In this document: one piece after another, positions 9,298 to 17,478 of the stretch
Position numbering within the stretch: position 1 is the first letter of the stretch
Layout of the letters: each line of letters opens with the position of its first letter
NCBI RefSeq assembly: GCF_030161895.1
Contig: NZ_BSVB01000001.1
Location: forward strand, 2,914,001 to 2,978,000
Direction of reading: 5' to 3'
DNA length: 64,000 nucleotides
From: Pseudolysinimonas kribbensis
Lineage (GTDB): Bacteria > Actinomycetota > Actinomycetes > Actinomycetales > Microbacteriaceae
The notes under the pieces: model-generated
The model's input: the letters and a program-made list of their open reading frames with translations, nothing else
Told to the model about the DNA's origin: nothing
The model's database searches: none
Position numbers and translations under genes: made by a program

Positions 9298-10512
9298 ATG
9301 CGAAAGATGACCACTCTGGCGGCGGCCGCGACAGCGGCGCTGCTGATCGGAACGGCGCTGGCCGCCTGTTCCAGCGGCGGAGGATCGTCCGGCACGACCA
9401 CCCTCACCGTCGAGGACTACTACCAGTCGCCGCAGGACAAGGTCATGGAGGGTGTCTACAACACCTGCGGCACCGCGCTCGGCGTCACGATCAAGGCGAC
9501 CCACGTTCCCGGGGCCGGCCTCATCGCGAAGGTGCTGCAGCAGGCGTCGGCGAAGAACCTGCCCGACGTGCTGATGCTCGACAACCCGGACGTCCAGCAG
9601 ATCGCCTCGTCCGGCGCACTCTCGCCGCTCAAGGACTACGGCATCTCCGGCGATGGATTCGCCCCCGCCGTGGTCAAGGCCGGCACTTACAAGGGCGACC
9701 TGTACGGTCTCGCGCCGGCGGTCAACTCCCTCGCCCTCTTCTACAACACCGACATGTTCACCAAGGCGGGCCTCACGCCCCCGAAGACCTGGGACGAGCT
9801 CCGGTCCGACGCGAAGCAGCTCACCGGCAACGGGGTGTACGGCTTCGCGTTCAGCGGGATCAACACCTACGAGGGCACCTGGCAGTTCCTGCCCTTCATG
9901 TGGACCAACGGCGGCGATGAGAAGAACATCGACACTCCGCAGACGGCTCAGGCGCTGCAGTTCCTCGTCGACATGATGAACGACGGCTCCATCTCGAAGG
10001 CCTCGATCAACTGGGCGCAGTCCGACGCCCTCGACCAGTTCACGGCGGGGAAGGCCGCGATGATGGAGAACGGCCCGTGGCAGTTCGGTTCGCTGGCGAA
10101 ATTCCCCGACCTGCACTGGGCGACCGTTCCGATGCCGACGCGGACGGCATCCCAGACCGCCGTCGCGCCCCTCGGTGGCGAGGCGTTCACGGTGCCGGAG
10201 ACCGGCGACAGGGGCACGATGACCACGGCCGGCAAGCTCGTGAAGTGCATCACGAGCTCCAAGAACCAGGTCACGATCGCCCAGGGTGAGGGAGACGTGC
10301 CGGCGAACCTCGCCACGGCGGCCAAGGTGGGTGCCTCGAACAAGCTCATCCAGCCGTTCGTCGAGGTCGTCTCGCACGCCCGCGCCCGCACGGGCGAGCT
10401 CGGCGCGGACTGGCCGAAGGCCGCGACGAAGATCTACACCGCCGAGCAGCTCGCGCTGACCGGCAAGGCGACGCCGTCGGCGGCGCTCAAGCAGGCGCAG
10501 GGCTCCAACTAG
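9298..10512 (+). CDS. ABC sugar transporter substrate-binding lipoprotein
   Basis: This 404-residue extracellular solute-binding protein of the family 1 (MalE-like) type captures a carbohydrate and delivers it to the permeases that follow. The lipobox LAAC ends the signal peptide at about residue 24, followed by a Gly/Ser linker. The start ATG 9298 has GAAGGAG eight bases upstream. It is the first gene of an operon with two permeases, a ThuA-like protein and a MocA-type dehydrogenase. No ATPase gene is present, so a shared sugar ATPase elsewhere is needed. The ligand cannot be read from sequence. The frame is intact, including a five-C run at 9778-9782. Confidence 0.93.
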   Translation: MRKMTTLAAAATAALLIGTALAACSSGGGSSGTTTLTVEDYYQSPQDKVMEGVYNTCGTALGVTIKATHVPGAGLIAKVLQQASAKNLPDVLMLDNPDVQQIASSGALSPLKDYGISGDGFAPAVVKAGTYKGDLYGLAPAVNSLALFYNTDMFTKAGLTPPKTWDELRSDAKQLTGNGVYGFAFSGINTYEGTWQFLPFMWTNGGDEKNIDTPQTAQALQFLVDMMNDGSISKASINWAQSDALDQFTAGKAAMMENGPWQFGSLAKFPDLHWATVPMPTRTASQTAVAPLGGEAFTVPETGDRGTMTTAGKLVKCITSSKNQVTIAQGEGDVPANLATAAKVGASNKLIQPFVEVVSHARARTGELGADWPKAATKIYTAEQLALTGKATPSAALKQAQGSN

Positions 10513-10552
10513 CACGGCATCGCGCGCCCCGGAGAAGAGGAGGAGTGACATC

Positions 10553-11518
10553 GTGACCACCATCGACGCGGCGGCCGGCCGCTCCCGCGACCTCACCTCC
10601 CTCCGGGGCGCGCAACGGCCGGAGGGTCGCCGCGCCCGCCGGCGCCTCGGCCTCACCCAGTGGCTGTTCCTGCTGCCGGCGCTCGCCTACATCGTGCTGT
10701 TCTTCGGATTCCCGATCGTGAAGAACATCACGATGAGCTTCCAGGACTACGGCACCCGCACCTTCTTCACCGGAGAGGCGCCGTGGGTCGGCATCGGCAA
10801 CTACCTCGAGGTGATCAGGAGCTCGCTCTTCTCGACCACCCTCATCAACACCGCCTTGTTCACGATCGGCTCGATCGTCGGGCAGTTCATCCTCGGGCTG
10901 CTGCTCGCCCTGTTCTTCCGCCGCCGGTTCCCGCTCGCCGGGGTGCTCCGAGCACTTCTCCTGCTGCCGTGGCTGCTGCCCCTCATCGCGTCGAGCGCGG
11001 TGTGGAAGTGGATGCTTGATCAGGACAGCGGGGTGGTCAACCAGACGCTCCTGGCGATCCACGTGATCCCGGCGCCGATCCCGTGGCTCTCCAGCCCCGA
11101 CGTCGCGCTCGTCGCGGTCATCATCGTGAACATCTGGCTGGGCATCCCGTTCAATGTGACGATCCTCTACAGCGGGCTGCAGGACATCCCGGGCGAACTG
11201 TACGAGGCCGCGTCGCTCGACGGCGCGACCGGCTGGAAGGCGTTCCGCTACATCACCTGGCCGAATCTGCGGCCGGTGGTGAGCGTGGTGCTGGTGCTGG
11301 GCGTCGTCTACACGCTCAAGGTGCTCGACATCATCCTCGGGCTCACCGGCGGCGGGCCGGCGAACGCCACCCAGACCCTCGCGACGAGCTCGTACCACTA
11401 CTCGTTCGTCGACTTCACCTTCGGCCAGGGCGCGGCGGTCAGCAACATCCTGATCGTGATCTCGCTGGCCTTCAGCATCGTGTACCTGCGGCTCAACCGC
11501 CGCGCCGTCGACGAGTAG
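10553..11518 (+). CDS. ABC sugar transporter permease (MalF type)
   Basis: This 321-residue inner-membrane protein has six predicted membrane segments, the first at about residues 37-60 (LFLLPALAYIVLFFGFPIV). The EAA loop near the end of the conserved region reads YEAASLDGATGWKAFRYIT and contacts the ATPase. GTG 10553 has GAGGAGG upstream. It pairs with the next gene to form the channel. Confidence 0.93.
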   Translation: MTTIDAAAGRSRDLTSLRGAQRPEGRRARRRLGLTQWLFLLPALAYIVLFFGFPIVKNITMSFQDYGTRTFFTGEAPWVGIGNYLEVIRSSLFSTTLINTALFTIGSIVGQFILGLLLALFFRRRFPLAGVLRALLLLPWLLPLIASSAVWKWMLDQDSGVVNQTLLAIHVIPAPIPWLSSPDVALVAVIIVNIWLGIPFNVTILYSGLQDIPGELYEAASLDGATGWKAFRYITWPNLRPVVSVVLVLGVVYTLKVLDIILGLTGGGPANATQTLATSSYHYSFVDFTFGQGAAVSNILIVISLAFSIVYLRLNRRAVDE

Positions 11519-11530
11519 GAGACGACATCG

Positions 11531-12349
11531 ATGAAGCGCGACTCGCTCGGCCGCAGGCTCCCGTTCACCATCCTGGGCGTGCTGTTCCTGGCCGTCATGG
11601 TCTTCCCCGTCTACTGGATGGTCAACGCGTCGCTGCAGGCCAACGGCAGCGCCGTCAGCAGTGCGCCGTTCCCGGCGCGAGTCGACACCTCCGGGTACCA
11701 GGCGGCGTTCTCGCAGCAGCTCGGGAACCTCGGCACGAGCCTCATCGTCGCGATCGGCTCGGTCATCCTGACCCTCGTGGTCGCCGCACCAGCCGCCTAT
11801 GCGCTCGCGCGGTTCGGGCTGCGCGGCAAGGGCATCGTGCTGCTCGCGCTGCTCATCGCGCAGATGATCCCGGGCATCGTGATCGCCAACGCGCTGTACA
11901 CGGCGTTCAACGACCTGCGGCTGCTCGACAGCTATCTGGGGCTGATCCTCGCGGACGCCTCGCTCGGCATCCCGTTCGCGGTGCTCATCATGCGGGCCTT
12001 CATGCTGGGGATCCCGGCCTCGCTCGTCGAGGCGGCACGCGTCGACGGCGCGAGCCAGTTCCGCGCGTTCTGGTCGATCGTCGTGCCGATCAGCCGGAAC
12101 TCGATCATCACGGCGGCCCTGTTCACGTTCCTCTTCACCTGGAGCGACTTCACCTTCGCCCTGACGCTCACGACGAGCGACAAGGTGCGCCCGGTCACCC
12201 TCGGCATCTACCAGTACCTGAGCGGCAACGTGCAGAACTGGGGTCCCGTGATGGCGACCGCCGTCCTGGCGTCGATCCCCGCCATCGTGCTGCTCATCGT
12301 CGCGCAGCGCTACATCGCCGCCGGCGCGCTCGGCGGAGCGCTCAAGTAG
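11531..12349 (+). CDS. ABC sugar transporter permease (MalG type)
   Basis: This 272-residue membrane protein carries the EAA loop [19 protein letters not shown] and the usual six segments. It starts 12 bases after the first permease, so the two are translated from one mRNA and assemble as a heterodimer. Confidence 0.93.
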   Translation: MKRDSLGRRLPFTILGVLFLAVMVFPVYWMVNASLQANGSAVSSAPFPARVDTSGYQAAFSQQLGNLGTSLIVAIGSVILTLVVAAPAAYALARFGLRGKGIVLLALLIAQMIPGIVIANALYTAFNDLRLLDSYLGLILADASLGIPFAVLIMRAFMLGIPASLVEAARVDGASQFRAFWSIVVPISRNSIITAALFTFLFTWSDFTFALTLTTSDKVRPVTLGIYQYLSGNVQNWGPVMATAVLASIPAIVLLIVAQRYIAAGALGGALK

Positions 12350-12386
12350 TCCCGCAGTCGACGATCACAGAAGGAAGAACCACACC

Positions 12387-13169
12387 ATGAGCACCCCCAT
12401 CCGCGTCCTCGTCTGGGGCGAGAACCGCCACGAGCAGCTCGAGCCGCACGTGGCCGAGATCTACCCGGACGGGATGCACAACGCGATCCGTCGCGGCATC
12501 GAGGGGTATCTCGGCGACCGCGCCGTGGTGACGACGGCGACCCTCGACGACCCGGAGCACGGGCTCACCGAGGAGGTGCTCGCCCGCACGGATGTGCTCA
12601 CCTGGTGGGGGCACGCCGCGCACGCGGAGGTCTCGGACGAGGTCGTGGAGCGCGTGCACCGCCACGTGCTGTCCGGCATGGGCCTGCTCGTGCTGCACTC
12701 CGGGCACTGGTCGAAGATCTTCGGCAAGCTCATGGGCACGACCTGCACGCTGCGCTGGCGCAGCGACAACGACCGGGAGCTGGTCTGGACGGTGGATCCG
12801 ACCCACCCGATCGCCCGCGGCATCCCGCACCCGATCGAGATCCCGGCGCAGGAGATGTACGGAGAGCAGTTCGACGTCCCGGCGCCCGACGAGCTGATCT
12901 TCATCAGTTCGTTCACCGGGGGCGAGGTGTTCCGCAGCGGCATGACGTTCCGCCGCGGCAACGGCAGGATCTTCTACTTCAGCCCGGGCGACCAGGACTA
13001 CCCCGTGTACCACCACCCCGATGTGCTGCACGTCATCGCCAACGGGGTCGAGTGGGCCAGGAGCGACGGTGAGCGCGCGCTCCCGACCCTGCTGCGCTAC
13101 GACTCGGGCGACTTCTTCACCGGCCACGGCTACGCGGGCGCGATGCACAACACGGAGCAGGCCGAGTGA
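12387..13169 (+). CDS. ThuA domain-containing protein
   Basis: This 260-residue protein of the ThuA/trehalose-utilisation type has a glutamine amidotransferase-like fold, with the [18 protein letters not shown] and [14 protein letters not shown] segments conserved in the family. It starts [11 protein letters not shown] and ends with a substrate-pocket segment around [17 protein letters not shown]. ThuA proteins act in disaccharide catabolism, often beside MocA-type dehydrogenases, and the chemistry is still poorly defined. AGAAGGAAG lies upstream of ATG 12387. The stop overlaps the start of the next gene, implying coupled translation. Confidence 0.9.
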   Translation: MSTPIRVLVWGENRHEQLEPHVAEIYPDGMHNAIRRGIEGYLGDRAVVTTATLDDPEHGLTEEVLARTDVLTWWGHAAHAEVSDEVVERVHRHVLSGMGLLVLHSGHWSKIFGKLMGTTCTLRWRSDNDRELVWTVDPTHPIARGIPHPIEIPAQEMYGEQFDVPAPDELIFISSFTGGEVFRSGMTFRRGNGRIFYFSPGDQDYPVYHHPDVLHVIANGVEWARSDGERALPTLLRYDSGDFFTGHGYAGAMHNTEQAE

Positions 13170-14254
13170 CGGGTGCCGCGGCGACGCCGCTGCGCGTCGT
13201 CCAGGTGGGTGCCGGCGCGATGGGGCGCAACTGGCTGCGGACGATCCAGGCTTCACCCGACGTCGAGCTCGTCGGCGTCGCCGATCTCGACGAGACCCTC
13301 GCCCGGTCGGCGCTCGAGGCGATCGGGTTCCGGACCGAGGTGGCCGGATCCCTCGGAGCGCTGCTCGAACGAGTGGATGCCGATGCCGTGATCGACGTGA
13401 CCGTGCCGGTCGCGCACACCGCCGTCAACGTCGAGGCGCTCTTCGCGGGGCTGCCCGTCTTGTGCGAGAAGCCGGCAGCGCCCACCGTGGCCGACGCGTT
13501 CGTGCAGGCGGCGGCGGCCGAGGTGACCGGACGCCTGCTCATGATCAGCCAGTCGCGCCGCTATTACGCGTCGCTCGAGCGCTACCGCGAGGCGATCGCC
13601 GAGATCGGCGGGGCGGGGGTGCTCACGACCGAGTTCTTCCGCGGACCGCACTTCGGCGGCTTCCGGGAGGAGATGGCGCATCCGTTGCTGGTCGACATGG
13701 CCGTGCACGCCTTCGATGCGGCCCGCTACCTGCTCGGGGCCGATCCCGTCTCGGTGTGGTGCGAGGCGTGGAACCCGTCGTGGAGCTGGTTCGACGGGGA
13801 CGCCGCGGCCTGCGCCGTGTTCCGGTTCGACGACGGCACGCGCTATCAGTACACGGGCAGCTGGGTCGCCGAGGGGCTCGAGACCTCGTGGAACGGCGTG
13901 TGGCGAGCGAGTGGCCCCGACGGCACCGCCACGTGGGACGGCGAGCACCGCGTGCGCTCCAGTGCACGCGGGGATGCCGACCTCGCTCCCGGCGCCGCGG
14001 AGGAGATCGCGGGCGCGCTCGCCGAGTTCGTGAGCGCGGTGCGATCCGGCGAGGAGCCGTCCGGGGCGATCGGGCGCAACATCCGGTCGCTGGCGATGGT
14101 CGAGGCGGCCGTGGAGTCGGCCGAGACCGGCCGGCGGGTCGAGATCGCGGAGCTGCTCGCCCGGGCCCGCGCGAGCGCGATCGAGCGCGCGCCGCGGCAG
14201 GATCTGCGTGGGGCGCTCGAGGCGATGTCGGCTACGGCTTCGTCGTCGGCGTGA
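13166..14254 (+). CDS. Gfo/Idh/MocA family NAD(P)-dependent oxidoreductase
   Basis: This 362-residue protein has an N-terminal Rossmann domain ([13 protein letters not shown] binding the dinucleotide), the EKPAAP motif that contributes the conserved lysine, and a C-terminal substrate domain. It probably oxidises a sugar or sugar derivative imported by the upstream transporter, working with the ThuA-like protein. GTG 13166 overlaps the preceding stop (GTGA). Its 3' end overlaps the convergent gene at 14232 by 23 bases. Confidence 0.92.
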   Translation: MTGAAATPLRVVQVGAGAMGRNWLRTIQASPDVELVGVADLDETLARSALEAIGFRTEVAGSLGALLERVDADAVIDVTVPVAHTAVNVEALFAGLPVLCEKPAAPTVADAFVQAAAAEVTGRLLMISQSRRYYASLERYREAIAEIGGAGVLTTEFFRGPHFGGFREEMAHPLLVDMAVHAFDAARYLLGADPVSVWCEAWNPSWSWFDGDAAACAVFRFDDGTRYQYTGSWVAEGLETSWNGVWRASGPDGTATWDGEHRVRSSARGDADLAPGAAEEIAGALAEFVSAVRSGEEPSGAIGRNIRSLAMVEAAVESAETGRRVEIAELLARARASAIERAPRQDLRGALEAMSATASSSA

Positions 14255-15256
14255 TCGGTACGGTCACCGGCGCGGAGTCGCCGCCGGGCCCCGTCGCGGT
14301 GACGGTGTAGCTGGGAGCCGCGGCCGTGCAGTCGTACTGGAGCCCCGGGAAGGCGGCGGGGGAGCCTCCTGCGCGACGATCGTGCTGCCGTTGGCCAGCT
14401 TCACCACGGTGGCGTTGCTCGACGAGTAGTTGATCGTGAACGGCGCGTCGGTCTTCGTCGGGTCGGTGCAGTCCGGCGAGGTCGCCTTGGCCGACACGGT
14501 CGGAAGGGTGGCGGCGCCACGGTCGGGGTCGGCGTGGGTGTGGGCGTGGGGGTCGGCGTCGCGCTGGGGGTCTGGCTCGGGGTGGGCGAGGAACTCGGGG
14601 TCTCGGACGCCGACGGGGACTGCGAGTGCGAGGTCGAGTGCGTCGGCGTCGGCGCCGAGCCGCGCGCGAGCAGCACGATGCCCAGCACGATGATCGCGAT
14701 GAGCAGCACGCCGCCGACGATCCCGAGGATGAGGAGGGTGCGGCGGTTGTTGCCCGGACCCACCGGGCCGTCGCCGTCGTCGCCACCGACGGGCGGCGTC
14801 GGCTCGAAACGCCGGGTGGCGAGGTCCTCCGCCGCGGCGCCGACGCCGAGGCCGGCGGCCGCGGACGCGACGCCGAACGGGTCGGCGCTCGAGGGAGCCG
14901 CGGATGCCGGGGCTGCTCGCCGCCGGGGCTGGTCGCGGGCGCGAATGCGGTGGTCGGTGCGGGCGGCTCGGCCACCGGGGTGGGCGCGGCCTGCTGCCCG
15001 GCCAGCAGCCAGGCGAGCGGGTCGGGAGCGGGCTCCGCGGGTGCGGGCTCCGACGGCGCGGGCTCGGTGGCGGGGGCGGGGCATCCTGCTGCGGCATGGC
15101 CGTGGTCGGAAGCTCCCAGCTCGGGGTCGCCGGCTGCTGCGGCTCGGGCTGCTGCGGCTCGGGCTGCTGAGGAGCGGGCCGCTGCGGGTGCTGCCCGGTC
15201 CTCCCGGGTGGTCCGAACAGCTCGCTCAGGCCGTCGTCGTCGTGCTCGTCGCTCAT
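14232..15256 (-). CDS. Membrane-anchored Pro/Gln-rich protein, paralogue of the 7.1 kb gene
   Basis: The restored protein is 342 residues. It has an acidic start, repeated PEPQQ motifs near residues 30-45, a long Pro/Ala-rich cytosolic part, one membrane helix (ILGIVGGVLLIAIIVLGIVLL), a Ser/Thr/Pro linker with a run of TP dipeptides, and a beta-rich extracytoplasmic domain with two cysteines (SPDCTDP and QYDCTAA) ending [11 protein letters not shown]. The frame breaks four times, each one base short: at 15078-15081, 14909-14912, 14506-14508 and 14358-14362. The layout matches the protein at 7109-7759. The extracellular end resembles a small Ig-like fold. Function unknown. Confidence 0.7.
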
Positions 15257-15335
15257 GTGTCCTCGGTGCGGTGGGCGGGGGCGACCCCCAGCCTACGGCG
15301 ACGCCGGACTGCGGCGGACCCCCGAGCGCGGGCTC

Positions 15336-16709
15336 TCAGAGCGTCTCGACGGGCCGGCTCCGGCGCACCGAGGCGAACGCCGCGACGGCCGTGATCAGCG
15401 ACATGATCGCCAGCACGACACCCGGATGCCACCAGGCGAATCCGGTCGCCGCACCGAGTCCGTCGGTGAGGAACGGGACGAATCCCGAGATCACGGCCGC
15501 GATGCTGTACGCGATCGACATCGCGGAGTACCGGAACCGTCCGGGGAAGAGGTCGCTCATGAGCCCGCCCAGGGCGGCCCAGCTGGCGGTCGGCAGGATG
15601 CCGCCGACGATCATCGTGCCGACCAGGATCGGGAACGTCGCGAACTGCAGCAGGAAGTACATCGGGAAGGCGATCACCAGGGTGCCGACGGCGCCCCACG
15701 CGACGACCCGCGCCGACCCGACCCGGTTGGCGAGCGCGCCGAACAGCGGGATCGTCACGAGCTGCAGGAGGCCGCCGATGCTCGTGGCGATGAGCAGCTG
15801 GGTGCTCGAGAACCCGAGATGGCTGACCCCGTAGTTGACCGTGTAGGTGTTCATGAGGGAGTAGGAGCCGATGCCCAGCAGCGCCACCGCGACACCGAGG
15901 AGCACGGCCAGCGGGCGTCGCCGGAAGGTGTCGAGGAAGGGCGCCCGCGAGCGCTCGTTCTTCTCGGTCAGTTCCCGGAACACCGGCGTCTCGTCGATCG
16001 ACCAGCGCAGGTAGAGCGAGACGAGCAGGAACGGGATCGCGACCAGGAACGGCAGGCGCCACGCCCAGCCGTCGAGGGCGTTCGGCCCGAGCCCCGCGCC
16101 GAACGCGTTGATGAACCCGATCAGGATGAACGCCGAGGCGAGCGAGCCGACGGGGGATCCGAGCTGCGGGACCGCCGCGTAGAACGCGTGGCGCTTCTGC
16201 CCCGCGTGCTCCGAGGCCAGCAGCACGGCGCCGGCCCACTCGCCGCCGAGCGAGAAGCCCTGGACGAGGCGCAGCAGCACGAGCAGCACGGCGCCGAGCC
16301 ATCCGGCCGTGGCGTACGACGGGAGCAGGCCGATGGCGCCGGTGGCGACGCCCATGAGCAGGATCGTGACGAGCAGCGTGCGCCGCCGCCCGATCCGGTC
16401 GCCCAGGTGTCCGAACACGATCGCGCCGACCGGCCGGATGACGAAGCCGACCCCGATGTTCGCGAGCGCCGCGAGGGTGCCGCCCACCGGCCCGAGCGGC
16501 GTGAAGAAGAGCGGGGCGGCGAACAGCGCGGAGAAGTAGCTGAAGATGTAGAAGTCGTAGGACTCGAGCGAGGTGCCGACCAGGGAGGCCCACAGCACCC
16601 GGCGCGCGACCCGGGTCGGCGGCGCGGGGGCCGGATCCGGCGCGGGGGCGGAGCCGACGGGAACGGTCGCGGTGGTCACGGAGCCTCTATTCTGGACGGA
16701 GTCCATCAA
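15336..16709 (-). CDS. MFS metabolite:proton symporter (MHS family)
   Basis: This protein of about 457 residues has twelve predicted segments and the metabolite:H+ symporter signature around SLVGTSLESYDFYIFSYFSALF and the loop GHLGDRIGRRRTL. MHS members import small carboxylates, betaines or shikimate-like acids; the substrate is not determinable. The start is uncertain: ATG 16709 would place the TGGACGGAGTCCA palindrome inside the coding region, and GTG 16679 is an alternative. It is divergent from a TetR regulator that probably represses both. Confidence 0.88.
   Translation of the reverse strand: MMDSVQNRGSVTTATVPVGSAPAPDPAPAPPTRVARRVLWASLVGTSLESYDFYIFSYFSALFAAPLFFTPLGPVGGTLAALANIGVGFVIRPVGAIVFGHLGDRIGRRRTLLVTILLMGVATGAIGLLPSYATAGWLGAVLLVLLRLVQGFSLGGEWAGAVLLASEHAGQKRHAFYAAVPQLGSPVGSLASAFILIGFINAFGAGLGPNALDGWAWRLPFLVAIPFLLVSLYLRWSIDETPVFRELTEKNERSRAPFLDTFRRRPLAVLLGVAVALLGIGSYSLMNTYTVNYGVSHLGFSSTQLLIATSIGGLLQLVTIPLFGALANRVGSARVVAWGAVGTLVIAFPMYFLLQFATFPILVGTMIVGGILPTASWAALGGLMSDLFPGRFRYSAMSIAYSIAAVISGFVPFLTDGLGAATGFAWWHPGVVLAIMSLITAVAAFASVRRSRPVETL
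16693..16705. promoter_or_regulatory. TetR-type operator palindrome
   Basis: A perfect TGGAC-GGA-GTCCA palindrome lies between the divergent symporter and TetR genes and overlaps a possible -10, TATTCT, at 16689-16694 for the regulator. This is inferred to be the binding site of the TetR protein encoded at 16742. Confidence 0.55.
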
Positions 16710-16741
16710 TTGCCGCCGTCGAGCCTAGTGGAGATCCGGCC

Positions 16742-17275
16742 ATGCCCGCAGGACGTCCCCGCGCCTCCTCCCGCGCGACCATCGAGGAGGCCGCCGGCGA
16801 GCTCTTCCTCGAGCGCGGCTACGCGGCCACCTCGCTCGCCGACATCGCACAGCGCGCCGGCGTGGCGCGCGCCACGCTGTTCGCCTACGTGAGCGCCAAG
16901 TCCGACCTGCTCTGGCTGGAGGTGGACGACGCCCTCGACGTGCTGGAGGCGGCGCTGGACCGCGGGGAGCCGGCTTCCACGGCGCTCGCGGGCGCACTCG
17001 ACGGCTGCCGCGTGCCGCTCGCGGTCGGCCAGGCCGAGGCGATGGGCGTCGCCGATGAGCTCCCGGAGTCGGGCCGGCAGCGCACCGCGCGGCTCGAGCA
17101 TCTGCTCGCCCGCGCCGACGGCGATCACGGGCTGGCCGCGCGGGTGCGCCACCGCGCGCTGGCCGCCGCGATCTCCGTCGGCTGGGAGGCGTGGGCGCTC
17201 GCCGGGTCGGCGCGGGATCCGCTGCGTCGCTACGTGGACGACGCCCTCGCCGTGCTCCGCGAGGGGGTCGAGTAG
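16742..17275 (+). CDS. TetR family transcriptional regulator
   Basis: This 177-residue protein has the TetR DNA-binding domain in its first 50 residues (AAGELFLERGYAATSLADIA, then RAGVARATLFAYVSAKSDLL) and a helical ligand domain. Position and the palindrome at 16693 suggest control of the divergent symporter and of itself. GTGGAGAT precedes ATG 16742 by about six bases. Confidence 0.9.
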   Translation: MPAGRPRASSRATIEEAAGELFLERGYAATSLADIAQRAGVARATLFAYVSAKSDLLWLEVDDALDVLEAALDRGEPASTALAGALDGCRVPLAVGQAEAMGVADELPESGRQRTARLEHLLARADGDHGLAARVRHRALAAAISVGWEAWALAGSARDPLRRYVDDALAVLREGVE

Positions 17276-17289
17276 CATGGCGATACCGA

Positions 17290-17478
17290 CAGCGATCCGG
17301 CCATCACCGGGGAGTCCTCGGAAGAAACCCGGCCGCGAGGCGGGGAGTAGACCCGAGCGGGTGCGCCCGTCATCGCGTGCAATGAGCGGCCGGTCCGGTT
17401 TCCCGGGATCGGCAAGCGAGGTGGTACCGCGGCGTGAGTCGTCCTCGTGCAGACCATCGCACGAGGAGGAACCGCGAG
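17290..17478 (+). promoter_or_regulatory. T-box leader of ileS (translational, actinobacterial type)
   Basis: The T-box motif GAGGTGGTACCGCGG lies at 17418-17432; its TGGT can pair with the uncharged tRNA ACCA end. Stem I is short, with AUC triplets at 17295 and 17303 as candidate isoleucine specifiers, then GGGGAGTCCTCGGAAGAA. Downstream, CCTCGTGC (17443-17450) pairs perfectly with GCACGAGG (17459-17466), covering the ribosome site GAGGAGGA just before ATG 17479. Binding of uncharged tRNA-Ile should open this hairpin and allow translation. There is no terminator, as expected for the translation-controlling class known in actinobacteria. Confidence 0.92.

Noticed and set aside
17434..17478. 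Upstream GTG start for ileS
   Set aside because: It lies in the T-box sequestor region and precedes the ribosome site; homology begins at ATG 17479.
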